Part shown: piece after piece, positions 9,168 to 18,024 of the stretch | How positions within the stretch are numbered: position 1 is the stretch's first letter | How the letters are laid out: every line of letters begins with the position of its first letter | Origin: Rhodococcus sp. OK302 | Lineage (GTDB): Bacteria > Actinomycetota > Actinomycetes > Mycobacteriales > Mycobacteriaceae | NCBI RefSeq assembly: GCF_002245895.1 | Contig: NZ_NPJZ01000001.1 | Location: forward strand, 1,586,501-1,650,500 | DNA length: 64,000 bases | Reading direction: 5' to 3' | Translations under genes and position numbers: made by a program | The notes under the pieces: model-generated | The model's database searches: none | The model's input: only the letters and a program-made list of their open reading frames with translations | What the model was told of the DNA's origin: nothing

Positions 9168-10256
9168 ATGCCCCGGTCACGTCAGCCACGCCGTCAAGCC
9201 ACTTTGGCGTCGCTCGCCGCCGAGCTCAATGTGTCGAGAACTACAGTCTCGAACGCGTATAACCGACCCGATCAGCTCTCTGCCGAGCTTCGGGATCGAG
9301 TGCTCCAAGCGGCCAAGCGACGCGGATATGCCGGACCCGATCCGGTGGCCCGCTCCCTCCGTACCCGAAAAGCCGGCGCCGTCGGGCTTCTGCTCACCGA
9401 AGCGCTCAGCTACAGCTTCCGTGACCCAGCAGCCATGAGCTTCCTGGCTGGTCTCTCCGAATCCTGTGAAGAGGCGGGGCAGGGGCTCCTCTTGATTCCC
9501 GCCGGCCCCGGCCGTCACGAAGCGGATGCCGCAGCGGTCGTGCAACAAGCCGGCGTCGACGGGTTTGTCGTCTACTCGGTCGCCGCCGACGACCCCTATC
9601 TTGCGGCCGTGCTCGAACGTCATATCCCGATCGTGGTCTGCGATCAGCCGCGTGAGATCCCCGGCGCATCGCTCGTCGGCATCGACGACCGTGCTGCCAT
9701 GCGCAAGGTTTCCGACTACCTGATCAGCCTCGGGCACACCGAAATCGGTGTGCTCTGCATGCGACTGGGCCGCGACAGAATGGATGGTGTTGTCAGTCAG
9801 GAACGGCTGCAGTCACCTCGGTTCCACGTTCAGCGTGAACGGATCGAAGGCGTCCGTGATTCGATGGTCGCGGCAAACCTGGATCCACTCTCGCTCACGG
9901 TGATCGAACGGTACGTCCACACCAAGCAATCCGGGCACTCCGCAGCAGCAGAGGCGCTCGCGACAAATCCGAAGATCACGGCACTGATCTGCACTACCGA
10001 CGTGCTTGCCCTCGGCGCCCTGGACTGGGCGCGCTGGCAGGGAATCGATGTACCGGGACAGTTGTCGATCACCGGTTTCGACGGCGTCGGCGAAGCATTG
10101 CGTGAATCGCTGACCACGGTGCGGCAGCCCCAAGAGGAAAAGGGCCGCCGCGCCGGTGCGCTCCTGATGTCGCCGTCCAACTCCGGAGTGCCGGTCGTGG
10201 AGATGCTCGAGACCGAACTCCTGGTCGGGCGAACGGCGGGTCAGGCCAAGAGCTGA
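9168..10256 (+). CDS. LacI family transcriptional regulator
   Basis: 362-residue LacI/GalR-type repressor. Residues 11-30 form the helix-turn-helix (ATLASLAAELNVSRTTVSNA) followed by the hinge helix; residues 65-350 form a periplasmic-binding-protein-like effector domain (VGLLLTEALSYSF, GFVVYSVAADDP, ITALICTTDVLALGAL, ITGFDGVGEA). It is the positional match of Rv3575c, which lies beside kstR in M. tuberculosis. The ligand is unknown; the convergent, 16-base overlapping trehalose-metabolism gene suggests a sugar or sugar phosphate, but this is inference. Confidence 0.9.
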   Translation: MPRSRQPRRQATLASLAAELNVSRTTVSNAYNRPDQLSAELRDRVLQAAKRRGYAGPDPVARSLRTRKAGAVGLLLTEALSYSFRDPAAMSFLAGLSESCEEAGQGLLLIPAGPGRHEADAAAVVQQAGVDGFVVYSVAADDPYLAAVLERHIPIVVCDQPREIPGASLVGIDDRAAMRKVSDYLISLGHTEIGVLCMRLGRDRMDGVVSQERLQSPRFHVQRERIEGVRDSMVAANLDPLSLTVIERYVHTKQSGHSAAAEALATNPKITALICTTDVLALGALDWARWQGIDVPGQLSITGFDGVGEALRESLTTVRQPQEEKGRRAGALLMSPSNSGVPVVEMLETELLVGRTAGQAKS

Positions 10257-12817
10257 GCGGGTTCGGCCAGGAGTTGAGCGCAGCGCAACAATCCGAGATG
10301 GCTGTAGGCCTGAGGATGGTTGCCGAGTGAGCGTTCTGCGACCGGGTCGTACTCTTCTGCCAACAGTCCGGTGGGCCCGGCTGCTGCAACCAGTTGGTCG
10401 AACAGTGCCTCGGCTTGCAGGCGTTGACCGATCAGGAGGTATGCCTCCACCAGCCAGGCCGCACAGAGGTGGAACCCGCCTTCGATGCCGGGCAAGCCGT
10501 CGTCATGGTGGTAGCGGTACACCGTTGAGCCGCTACGCAATTCGGCCTCGGTGGCAGTGACCGTAGCGGCAAATCGAGGGTCCGAGGGATCGATCAGTCC
10601 CGACAGCCCGATGTGCAGGGTAGCCGCGTCGAGATCGGTGCCGTCGTACGCGGCGGTGTAGGACTGTACGTCGTCCTTCCATCCCTTTTCGCGTACCTCG
10701 TCGGCGATCTGGTCGCGCAATTCTGCCCACTCGGGTAGCGCCTTGCGTCCGAAGCGGTCGGCCAGTTTCACGGCGCGGTCGACCGTCACCCAGCCCATCA
10801 CCTTGGAATAGACGTGGTGGCGGGGGTTGTCGCGGATCTCCCAAATGCCGTGATCGGGTTCGAACCATCGGCGTTGTACGGCTTCGACCATGGCGCACAC
10901 CAGTTCCCAGTCGCGATCGCTCAGGGAACTAGAAACGCGGGCAATGGAAACGCCCGCCTTTTCGCGTGCATCGGCAAGGTGTCCGATCAATTCGACGATC
11001 GGGCCGAACACGTCCAGCTGAACCTGCTGGTTGGCGGCGTTGCCCACTCGAACGGGTCGGGATCCGGCATAGCCGGGAAGCGAGTCGATAACAGCCTCAG
11101 GCGGCAGTGACGTGCCGTGCAAGGTGTACAGCGGGTGCAGACGCTCGGGACCGGGCAGGGTTTCGAGGACGCGGTGAACCCAGTCGAGGTAATTCTCGGC
11201 TTCGGCGGTGGAGCCCACGCTCACGAGAGCTGTTGCGGTGAGCGCGGCATCGCGCAGCCAGCAGTACCGGTAGTCCCAGTTGCGGACTCCGCCGATCTCT
11301 TCGGGCAACGACGTCGTTGCCGCGGCCATGATGGAACCGGAATCGGCGTGAACCAGCCCGCGCAGAGTCAGTGCGGAGCGTTTCATCAAGTCCGGCTTGA
11401 GCTTTGGAAGGTCGAGCGTTTTTGCCCAGTCCGACCAGTAGGACTCGGACGTTGCTCGACGGTCCATCTCGAGAACCTCGGACGGGCCGATGTCATCGGT
11501 GCCACAGCGCAATTCGAGAATCACATCACCCTTGGACGGTTCGACGATGGCATGGGCCGTCTGCTGATTTCCGTCGGTAGCGATATTCCACTGCACGCCG
11601 GGGGAGCGCAGCACGTACGGCTCGTTGGTTCCGGTGACGCGGATGCCCTCGTCCACAACCTCGAGGGTGACCTGGCCTTGGCCGAACTCTGGGCGCGGGG
11701 CGAACGAGACTATGGCGTCGGCTCGGCCGGAAATGATGCGGGTCAGATCGGTTCGGCCCGCCGGTACGTCGTGCGGGAGGTAGTCCGTGACGGACAAGCT
11801 CGCCCAGCGGGTCTGGACCGTCATCGTGCCGTCGAGGTACTTCTGGCTCAGGGGGAGCGCCGTCCGCCGCGGGCCGACGCTGAAGTGTCCCGCGCCGGTT
11901 CCACCGAGAAGATGGGCGAACACCGCTGCGGAATCGGGCTCGGGATGGCACAGCCAGGTGAGGGTGGCGTCGGGCGTGACCAGTGCGACCGTACGTGGGC
12001 TGGCGAGCATCGAGAGGCGCTCGATGGGCGGCGCGTCCGCACCCGAGAGCCAGGTACGACGCTCGTCGAGAAGGAATGCCAGCGCGGCAGCAACGTCCTC
12101 GGTGCTGTCGACTCGGTAGGCGGCGACGCTGTCTCCGCTCCCGACCTTGATGCCGATATCGGGTCCCTGGAGCCTGCTGAAGGCTTTTTCGTCGGTCACG
12201 TCGTCGCCGAAGAAGACGGCTGCAGTTGCGCCGTCCTGGTGGCGAATGAGGTCGAGGGCCTGGCCCTTGTCGGTGGGGATGACGGCCAGTTCGACGACGA
12301 ACTTGCCTTCGGTGACCTGCACGCCGGGCCAGAGAGCTGATTCGGTGCGGACGGCGATCAATGCCTTTTCCGCGTCGTCGGCGCTGCTGTTTCTCACGTG
12401 CAACGCAACGCTGGCCGGCTTCTTCTCGACGCTCGCGCCGACGGTGTCGGCTGCAATGCGCGCCAACTCGATGACTATTTCGTCGAGCAACTTCTTGGCG
12501 TCAGCATCGATGGCGTGAACGAATCCGATGTCGAACTCGGAGCCGTGACTGCCCACCAACTGCACTTCGGCGGGTAGCCGTGACAGCGCAGCAAGGTCCT
12601 TGAGCGCCCGTCCGGAGATAACCGCCGCCGTTGTGGACGCAAGGCTGGCGAGCGCGCGAAGCGCTCGAACCGATTCTGCGCGGGGATACGCCTTTTCCGG
12701 GTCCGCGACAATGGGAGCCATGGTCCCGTCGTAATCGGAAGCCACCAGCAGCCGTGGTGTTCGGGCCACGGCCGCAAGGGCTCGACGGAGTTCGATGGGT
12801 AGATCCTGTGCGCTCAC
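10241..12817 (-). CDS. trehalose-phosphatase / GH15 trehalase fusion
   Basis: 858-residue two-domain cytosolic protein. Residues 1-250 are a HAD-type trehalose-6-phosphate phosphatase: nucleophile motif DYDGT (Asp28, Asp30), SGRALKDL, the SHGSE cap motif and GDDVTDEKAF. Residues about 260-850 are a glycoside hydrolase family 15 domain of the trehalase/glucoamylase-like type (RNWDYRYCWLRDA, HVYSKVMGWVTVDRA, LLAEEYDP with the likely general-base Glu, GNHPQAYSHLG). The fusion would couple dephosphorylation of trehalose-6-phosphate to hydrolysis to glucose. M. tuberculosis OtsB1 also carries an extra glycosidase domain, but of another family. GTG start. The GH15 substrate is inferred. Confidence 0.88.
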   Translation of the reverse strand: MSAQDLPIELRRALAAVARTPRLLVASDYDGTMAPIVADPEKAYPRAESVRALRALASLASTTAAVISGRALKDLAALSRLPAEVQLVGSHGSEFDIGFVHAIDADAKKLLDEIVIELARIAADTVGASVEKKPASVALHVRNSSADDAEKALIAVRTESALWPGVQVTEGKFVVELAVIPTDKGQALDLIRHQDGATAAVFFGDDVTDEKAFSRLQGPDIGIKVGSGDSVAAYRVDSTEDVAAALAFLLDERRTWLSGADAPPIERLSMLASPRTVALVTPDATLTWLCHPEPDSAAVFAHLLGGTGAGHFSVGPRRTALPLSQKYLDGTMTVQTRWASLSVTDYLPHDVPAGRTDLTRIISGRADAIVSFAPRPEFGQGQVTLEVVDEGIRVTGTNEPYVLRSPGVQWNIATDGNQQTAHAIVEPSKGDVILELRCGTDDIGPSEVLEMDRRATSESYWSDWAKTLDLPKLKPDLMKRSALTLRGLVHADSGSIMAAATTSLPEEIGGVRNWDYRYCWLRDAALTATALVSVGSTAEAENYLDWVHRVLETLPGPERLHPLYTLHGTSLPPEAVIDSLPGYAGSRPVRVGNAANQQVQLDVFGPIVELIGHLADAREKAGVSIARVSSSLSDRDWELVCAMVEAVQRRWFEPDHGIWEIRDNPRHHVYSKVMGWVTVDRAVKLADRFGRKALPEWAELRDQIADEVREKGWKDDVQSYTAAYDGTDLDAATLHIGLSGLIDPSDPRFAATVTATEAELRSGSTVYRYHHDDGLPGIEGGFHLCAAWLVEAYLLIGQRLQAEALFDQLVAAAGPTGLLAEEYDPVAERSLGNHPQAYSHLGLLRCAQLLAEPAQLLA

Positions 12818-12885
12818 CTTTTCAAATCTAGGTGATCAAGCGCATCCTGGCGCGGTAGGAGTTTGGTCGCGCTACTGAAGGGCCG

Positions 12886-13524
12886 TTACTCAGGTCGACG
12901 GGATCCGTCGCCTAGCAGCAGTTCGACAGTGAGTTCCAAACGATTGGCGACATCGGTGGCCGAGGATCGACGGGTGAGCCACGCAACGAGATTGGACAAC
13001 CACACGTCGGAGATGACGCGAGCGATAGCCAACTGCTCCTCGCTGGGGTCGTCTTCGGTCATTGCTCGTGCGAACAGGCGGTCCATCAATTGACCGACCT
13101 GGTCGACCTCGGCAGCCGCCGACGCGTCGGCGAACATGAATGCTCGCGTCATTGCTTCGGTCAGAAGCGGGTCGCGTTGCATGGCTCGGGTGATCAAACC
13201 CAAGATCAGTTGCATGCGCTCGAGTGGGCTCGTGCCGGGCGGAATCTTGCCCTTGGAGTCGATCTTCTCGAATTCGCGTGCCAGAGCGGACACCAGCAGG
13301 TGCACCTTCGACGGGAAATATCGGTAGAGCGTGCCGACGGCAACATCTGCTCGCTCAGCCACGGCGCGCATCTGAACGGCCTCGTAACCACCCTTGGACG
13401 CCAACGTCAGGGTTGCGTCGAGGATGCGCTTACGGCGTTCGCGTTGCGCGTTGGAGCTGAGATCGTCGTCTCCGAGCGTCGCGGCTGCGACGGTGTTGGA
13501 GCGGGATCGAGATGTTGCGGTCAT
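12886..13524 (-). CDS. kstR: TetR-family repressor of cholesterol catabolism, KstR
   Basis: 212-residue TetR repressor that controls the cholesterol regulon; in mycobacteria it is released by a steroid-CoA such as 3-oxo-cholestenoyl-CoA. After a variable N-terminus, the stretch from NAQRERRKRILDAT through KGGYEAVQMRAVAERADVAVGTLYRYFPSK is nearly the mycobacterial KstR sequence as I remember it, and the C-terminal SDVWLSNLVAWLTRR also matches. ATG 13524 is preferred to TTG 13530 because of the better spacing from AAGGAA. It is divergent from fadE34 over a perfect KstR palindrome, so autoregulation is likely. M. tuberculosis KstR has the same neighbour. Confidence 0.95.
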   Translation of the reverse strand: MTATSRSRSNTVAAATLGDDDLSSNAQRERRKRILDATLTLASKGGYEAVQMRAVAERADVAVGTLYRYFPSKVHLLVSALAREFEKIDSKGKIPPGTSPLERMQLILGLITRAMQRDPLLTEAMTRAFMFADASAAAEVDQVGQLMDRLFARAMTEDDPSEEQLAIARVISDVWLSNLVAWLTRRSSATDVANRLELTVELLLGDGSRRPE

Positions 13525-13567
13525 CGACAATTTCCTTCGCGCCTTGACTCATGGCCAGGTCTCATAT

Positions 13568-13581
13568 TAGAACACGTTCTA
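13568..13581. promoter_or_regulatory. KstR operator, kstR/fadE34 promoter region
   Basis: TAGAACACGTTCTA is a perfect 14-bp palindrome and a full match to the KstR consensus TnnAACnnGTTnnA. It lies 43 bases upstream of kstR and 38 bases upstream of fadE34, so it can control both. Confidence 0.95.
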
Positions 13582-13619
13582 TACAATTGTGTCACTAATT
13601 CGAGAGGCGGGAACCAGTT

Positions 13620-15767
13620 GTGACAATCGCCATGACCGATGAGCAGCGAGCAGTCCAGGAGTCGATCGAGGCCTGGGCACGGTCGACAACGCCGATGAAC
13701 ATGGTACGCGTCGGACCAGTAAATTCGTGGCGGGAGAACTGGTCGGCCTTTAGTGCTCTGGGCATTTTTTCCGTCGCCGTTCCGGAAGCTGTAGGTGGCG
13801 CCGGGGCTGAAATCGTTGATCTTTCAGCGATGCTCGAGCAGGCTGCAATTGAACTTGTGCCGGGCCCTGTTCTCACAACGGCCTTGGCTGCGTTGGTAGT
13901 GGGACGAAGCTCGTCGCCGGCAGCTAAACGCTGGTCCGAGGCACTTGCCGACGGTGAAATCCCCTGCGCTGTCGTACTGGATGGCAAGCCGGTAGCCGCC
14001 ACACGAACCGATTCCGGAGGGCTTGAACTTCACGGAGACGGCGGATTCGCCTGGGGTGGGGATACCGGCGTATCGGTGTTGGTGTCCGCCGATGACGGCA
14101 CCGAAATCGTGTGGGTTCTCGTGGACGGAGACTCGAACGGTGTGACATATGCCGCTACGGACACGATTGACAAGTCACGTCCGCTGGCAGGTGTGTCCTT
14201 CGATCATGTTGTGGTCGAAGCTGATCGGATCCTGGATGACGTTGCTCCGGGATCGGTGTCTGATCTCGCGGCCGTTCTCGCTTCGGCAGAGGCCGCCGGC
14301 ATCGCTGCCTGGTGCCTGCGAACTGCGGTGGAATACGCCAAGATTCGTGAGCAGTTCGGAAAACCGATCGGTTCGTTCCAGGCGATCAAACACATCTGCG
14401 CCGAAATGCTGTGTCGCGTCGAGAATGCCGGGGCTGTTGCCTGGGACGCCGCCGTAGCAGCAGAGTCGGGCGACGAACTTCCGATCGCAGCGGCTGTAGC
14501 CGCGGCGGTCTCGCTGGATGCGGCTGTCGACACTGCCAAGGACTGCATCCAGGTGCTCGGCGGCATCGGCTTCACCTGGGAACACGAGGCGCACTTCTAT
14601 CTTCGCCGTGCGCTCTCGCTGCGGCAGGTTCTGGGCGGATCGTCTCGCTGGCGGGCACGCGTTGCGGAACTGACTCTCGGTGGTTCGCGTCGTCACCTCC
14701 AGATCGACCTCAGCGAGCTGGAATCCGAACGGTCCGAAATTCGCAGTGAGGTAGCGCAACTCGTTGCTCTGCCCGAGTCGGAGCAACGTAGTGCTCTCGC
14801 GGAGTCGGGATATCTTGCACCGCACTGGCCGGCACCGTACGGGAAGGGCGCCAAGGCAGCGCAGCAGATTCTGATCGAGGAAGAGTTGGCGGCCGTCGGC
14901 ATCGGCCGACCGGATCTGGTCATCGGGTGGTGGGCCGTTCCGACAATTCTCGAGCACGGAAGTGCCGAGCAGATCGAACGTTTCGCGGTTCCGACGCTGA
15001 AGGGCGACATCACGTGGTGCCAACTCTTCAGTGAGCCGGGAGCCGGATCCGACCTCGCCGCATTGCGTACGACGGCCGACAAGGTCGACGGCGGATGGAA
15101 GCTGAACGGGCAGAAGGTCTGGACTTCGCTTGCCCGTGAAGCGGATTGGGCCATCTGCTTGGCACGTACCGACCGCGATGCTCCGAAGCACAAGGGCATC
15201 ACGTACTTCCTGCTCGACATGAAGACTCCCGGAATCAGGATCTCGCCACTGCGGGAAATCACCGGCGATGCGCTGTTCAACGAGGTGTTCCTCGACGACG
15301 TGTTCGTGCCGGACGACTGTGTCGTCGGACAGTTGGGTGGTGGCTGGAAGCTGGCCAGAACCACGCTGGCCAACGAACGGGTCGCGATGAGTGGAGGTTC
15401 CTCGCTCGGTGGTGCGATGGAAGAACTGCTCGAACTGGCGGGCGATCCCGATCCGGTCGTAGCCGACAAGTTGGGTGGTTTCATCGGTACCGCAATGGTC
15501 GGTTCATTGCTGGAACTGCGAACCACTCTGAGGCAGTTGGACGGCCAGGACCCGGGTCCGGCGTCGAGTGTTCGCAAACTGGTCGGCGTGCGGCAGCGTC
15601 AGAATGTTGCGGAGTTCGCGATGGAGTTGGGTGGGCCCGCAGGTTGGGTCGAGGGTCCGTTGTCGCGTGAATTCCTCAACACACGGTGCCTGTCCATCGC
15701 GGGCGGAACGACGCAGATTCTGTTGACGGTCGCCGCAGAACGAATTCTGGGACTTCCGCGCGACTAG
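13620..15767 (+). CDS. fadE34: acyl-CoA dehydrogenase FadE34 (ChsE3), steroid side chain
   Basis: 715-residue protein made of two fused acyl-CoA dehydrogenase halves, the known architecture of FadE34. In M. tuberculosis it dehydrogenates the 3-oxo-cholenoyl-CoA (five-carbon side chain) intermediate. The first half (1-350) has EYAKIREQFGKPIGSFQAIKH and QVLGGIGFTWEHEAHFY; the second (360-715) has LFSEPGAGSDLAALRTTA, LNGQKVWTS and the C-terminal IAGGTTQILLTVAAERILGL. FAD enzyme of the cytosol. The GTG start follows GAGGCGGG; an ATG four codons later is an alternative. Position next to kstR and a KstR box supports the assignment. Confidence 0.94.
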   Translation: MTIAMTDEQRAVQESIEAWARSTTPMNMVRVGPVNSWRENWSAFSALGIFSVAVPEAVGGAGAEIVDLSAMLEQAAIELVPGPVLTTALAALVVGRSSSPAAKRWSEALADGEIPCAVVLDGKPVAATRTDSGGLELHGDGGFAWGGDTGVSVLVSADDGTEIVWVLVDGDSNGVTYAATDTIDKSRPLAGVSFDHVVVEADRILDDVAPGSVSDLAAVLASAEAAGIAAWCLRTAVEYAKIREQFGKPIGSFQAIKHICAEMLCRVENAGAVAWDAAVAAESGDELPIAAAVAAAVSLDAAVDTAKDCIQVLGGIGFTWEHEAHFYLRRALSLRQVLGGSSRWRARVAELTLGGSRRHLQIDLSELESERSEIRSEVAQLVALPESEQRSALAESGYLAPHWPAPYGKGAKAAQQILIEEELAAVGIGRPDLVIGWWAVPTILEHGSAEQIERFAVPTLKGDITWCQLFSEPGAGSDLAALRTTADKVDGGWKLNGQKVWTSLAREADWAICLARTDRDAPKHKGITYFLLDMKTPGIRISPLREITGDALFNEVFLDDVFVPDDCVVGQLGGGWKLARTTLANERVAMSGGSSLGGAMEELLELAGDPDPVVADKLGGFIGTAMVGSLLELRTTLRQLDGQDPGPASSVRKLVGVRQRQNVAEFAMELGGPAGWVEGPLSREFLNTRCLSIAGGTTQILLTVAAERILGLPRD

Positions 15768-15801
15768 AAGTCTGTAAAAATGTCCACGTTGGTGATACAA
15801 C

Positions 15802-15815
15802 TAGAACACGTTCTA
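15802..15815. promoter_or_regulatory. KstR operator of the side-chain (igr-type) operon
   Basis: A second perfect TAGAACACGTTCTA, ending 23 bases before the fadE28 start, in the short gap after fadE34. It gives the five-gene operon its own KstR-controlled promoter in addition to read-through from fadE34. Confidence 0.94.
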
Positions 15816-15838
15816 CAAAAGAAGACGGGATTGCCAGC

Positions 15839-16879
15839 GTGGACTTCACCAGAGATGAAACCCAGGACGCGGTAGCCGAGGTGGCTACCGCGCTTCTGGC
15901 CCGCGAACTTCAGCCGGATGCCCTGTGGACAGCTTTCGCGGAAGCGGACCTGCTCACCTTGGCGCTGCCGGAACGACTCGGAGGTGAGGGCCTGTCCGTC
16001 ACAGACGTGGGCGCTTTGCTCACCGAGGTCGGCCGGGCGGCCGCCCCGATTCCGGCATTGGCCACACTCGGCTTCGGCGTGCTGCCCATCGTCGCGCTCG
16101 GTAGCGATGCCCAGCAGGACGAACTCCTGGCCGGCGTCGCTGCGGGACGGGTCTTCACGGCCGCCCTGTCGCAGCCGGGAGCGCAGTTCCCCGAGCGTCC
16201 GACCGTCACCGCGCGGCAGTCGGGTGACTGGTACCGCGTCAGTGGGACACTGCTCGCCGTACCTTTCGCCCAGAGTGCCTACCGCGTGCTGGTACCGACC
16301 GACGCGGGAGTCGTCCTGATCGACCCCAATGCGGCGGGTGTGACGCTCACTCCGACACCGAGTTCCTCGGGTAGCCCCGAATTCGGGATAGTTCTCGACG
16401 ACGCAGTCGCTGAACTACTCGGCGCCGGCGCAGAATCCGTGCAGACCCTGTACCGCATCGCGACTGCGAGTATCGGCAGCGTTGTCGACGGATTGGTTTC
16501 CGGAGCAGTAGATCTCACAGCTGCTCATGTCGGATCCCGCGAGCAGTTCGGTAAGCCGTTGGCAACATTCCAGGCCGTCGCGCAGCAGATCGCCGACGCC
16601 TACGTCACCTCCCGGACACTGCATGTTGCATCGCTGTCGGCATCATGGCGTGTATCGGAAGGTCTTGATGCACAGTCTGATCTGGATGTGATGGCCTACT
16701 GGATAGCGCAGGAAGTCCCCGCCACGATGCAGGTGCTTCATCACCTGCACGGCGGTCTGGGAGTCGATGCCACCTATCCGCTTCATCGTTACTACTCGAC
16801 GGCAAAAGACTTGGCGCGCCTGCTCGGTGGCGCTTCGCAGCGACTCGACCTCGTGGGGGCCCGGTGTTCATCGATCTGA
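15839..16879 (+). CDS. fadE28: acyl-CoA dehydrogenase FadE28 (ChsE1) subunit
   Basis: 346-residue acyl-CoA dehydrogenase subunit. With FadE29 it forms a heterotetramer that oxidises 3-oxo-4-pregnene-20-carboxyl-CoA, the three-carbon side-chain intermediate. The protein is shorter and more divergent than typical dehydrogenases; AAHVGSREQFGKPLATFQAVAQQIADAY and the C-terminal HLHGGLGVDATYPLHRYY are the clearest motifs. GTG 15839 is chosen because VDFTRDETQDAV is the natural N-terminus; an upstream open frame overlaps fadE34. The 3' end overlaps fadE29 by 16 bases. Identity rests on motif plus the operon order fadE28-fadE29-chsH2-chsH1-ltp2, which is that of the M. tuberculosis igr operon. Confidence 0.92.
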   Translation: MDFTRDETQDAVAEVATALLARELQPDALWTAFAEADLLTLALPERLGGEGLSVTDVGALLTEVGRAAAPIPALATLGFGVLPIVALGSDAQQDELLAGVAAGRVFTAALSQPGAQFPERPTVTARQSGDWYRVSGTLLAVPFAQSAYRVLVPTDAGVVLIDPNAAGVTLTPTPSSSGSPEFGIVLDDAVAELLGAGAESVQTLYRIATASIGSVVDGLVSGAVDLTAAHVGSREQFGKPLATFQAVAQQIADAYVTSRTLHVASLSASWRVSEGLDAQSDLDVMAYWIAQEVPATMQVLHHLHGGLGVDATYPLHRYYSTAKDLARLLGGASQRLDLVGARCSSI

Positions 16880-18015
16880 CCGACAGTCAGCGTGCACTAC
16901 AAGCTGAACTTCGACGCTATTTCTCCACCCTGATCTCGCCCGAAGAGGCAAAGATCATGCGGGTCGAGCGCCATGGCCCGACATACCGCGAAGTGATCCG
17001 ACGCATGGGCAAGGATGGTTGGCTCGGTGTCGGTTGGCCCGTCGAGTACGGCGGACGCGGTTTCGGCGAGGTGGAGCAGCAGATCTTCGTCAACGAGGCT
17101 GTGCGAGCAGATGTCCCACTGCCCTCCGTCACGCTGCAGACCGTCGGCCCTACGCTGCAGAAGTACGGCAGTGAGGAGCAGAAGCAGAAGTTCCTCCCCG
17201 CAATCCTGGCCGGCGAAGTGCACTTTGCAATCGGCTACACGGAACCTGAGGCTGGAACCGATCTCGCTGCACTGCGGACGGGTGCCGTCCGTAGCGGCGA
17301 CGAGTACATCGTCAACGGGCAGAAGATCTTCACCACCGGTGGCCACGATGCCGACTACGTCTGGCTGGCCGTGCGAACGGGATCGGCAGATTCACGTCAC
17401 CGGGGTATTTCCATCCTGATCATGGACACCACGGATCCCGGGTACACCTGGACACCTATCATCACGTGTGACGGTGCGCATCACGTCAACGCGACGTACT
17501 ACGAAGACGTTCGAGTGCCCGCGAACATGCTTGTGGGCGAGGAGAATCGGGGCTGGAGCCTGATTACCACGCAGCTCAACCACGAGCGCGTCATGCTCGG
17601 GCCGGCCGGCCGCGTCGGTGGCATCTACGATCATGTCTTCGACTGGGCTCGTCGCGAAAACCTGCTCGAGCACTCGGATGTTCGTCGCACTCTGGGAGAG
17701 ATCCACGCGACGTACCGGCTCAACGAACTTCTCAATTGGCAGGTGGCGTCGAGTGATTCGGATTCGGTGGACATCGCCGACGCGTCCGCGACCAAAGTTT
17801 TTGCCACCGAGCGCATTCAGCGAGTAGGTCGCCTGGCGGAGGAAGTTGTCGGTCGATACGGCAACCCTCTGGATCCGGAAACAGCTGATCTCATGGAGTG
17901 GTTGGACATGCAGGTCAAACGTAATCTGGTGATCACCTTCGGCGGCGGAGTCAACGAAGTGATGCGCGAACTGATCGCCACGGCCGGACTGAAGCTACCT
18001 CGAGTTCCGAGATAG
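16864..18015 (+). CDS. fadE29: acyl-CoA dehydrogenase FadE29 (ChsE2) subunit
   Basis: 383-residue partner of FadE28 in the alpha2-beta2 steroid acyl-CoA dehydrogenase. Typical acyl-CoA dehydrogenase motifs: WPVEYGGRGFGEVEQQIF, AIGYTEPEAGTDLAALRTGA for substrate/FAD binding, YIVNGQKIFTTGGHDADYVWLAVRT, and the final helical domain ending LITFGG-like VITFGGGVNEVMRELIA. GTG start inside the fadE28 3' end, a 16-base overlap that suggests coupled, roughly equimolar synthesis as needed for a heterocomplex. chsH2 begins nine bases after the stop. Confidence 0.94.
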   Translation: MFIDLTDSQRALQAELRRYFSTLISPEEAKIMRVERHGPTYREVIRRMGKDGWLGVGWPVEYGGRGFGEVEQQIFVNEAVRADVPLPSVTLQTVGPTLQKYGSEEQKQKFLPAILAGEVHFAIGYTEPEAGTDLAALRTGAVRSGDEYIVNGQKIFTTGGHDADYVWLAVRTGSADSRHRGISILIMDTTDPGYTWTPIITCDGAHHVNATYYEDVRVPANMLVGEENRGWSLITTQLNHERVMLGPAGRVGGIYDHVFDWARRENLLEHSDVRRTLGEIHATYRLNELLNWQVASSDSDSVDIADASATKVFATERIQRVGRLAEEVVGRYGNPLDPETADLMEWLDMQVKRNLVITFGGGVNEVMRELIATAGLKLPRVPR

Positions 18016-18024
18016 GAATTTCTC

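Noticed and set aside
11117..12340. 407-codon plus-strand frame inside the trehalose-phosphatase fusion
   Set aside because: No domain and no ribosome site; the opposite strand encodes the HAD and GH15 motifs.
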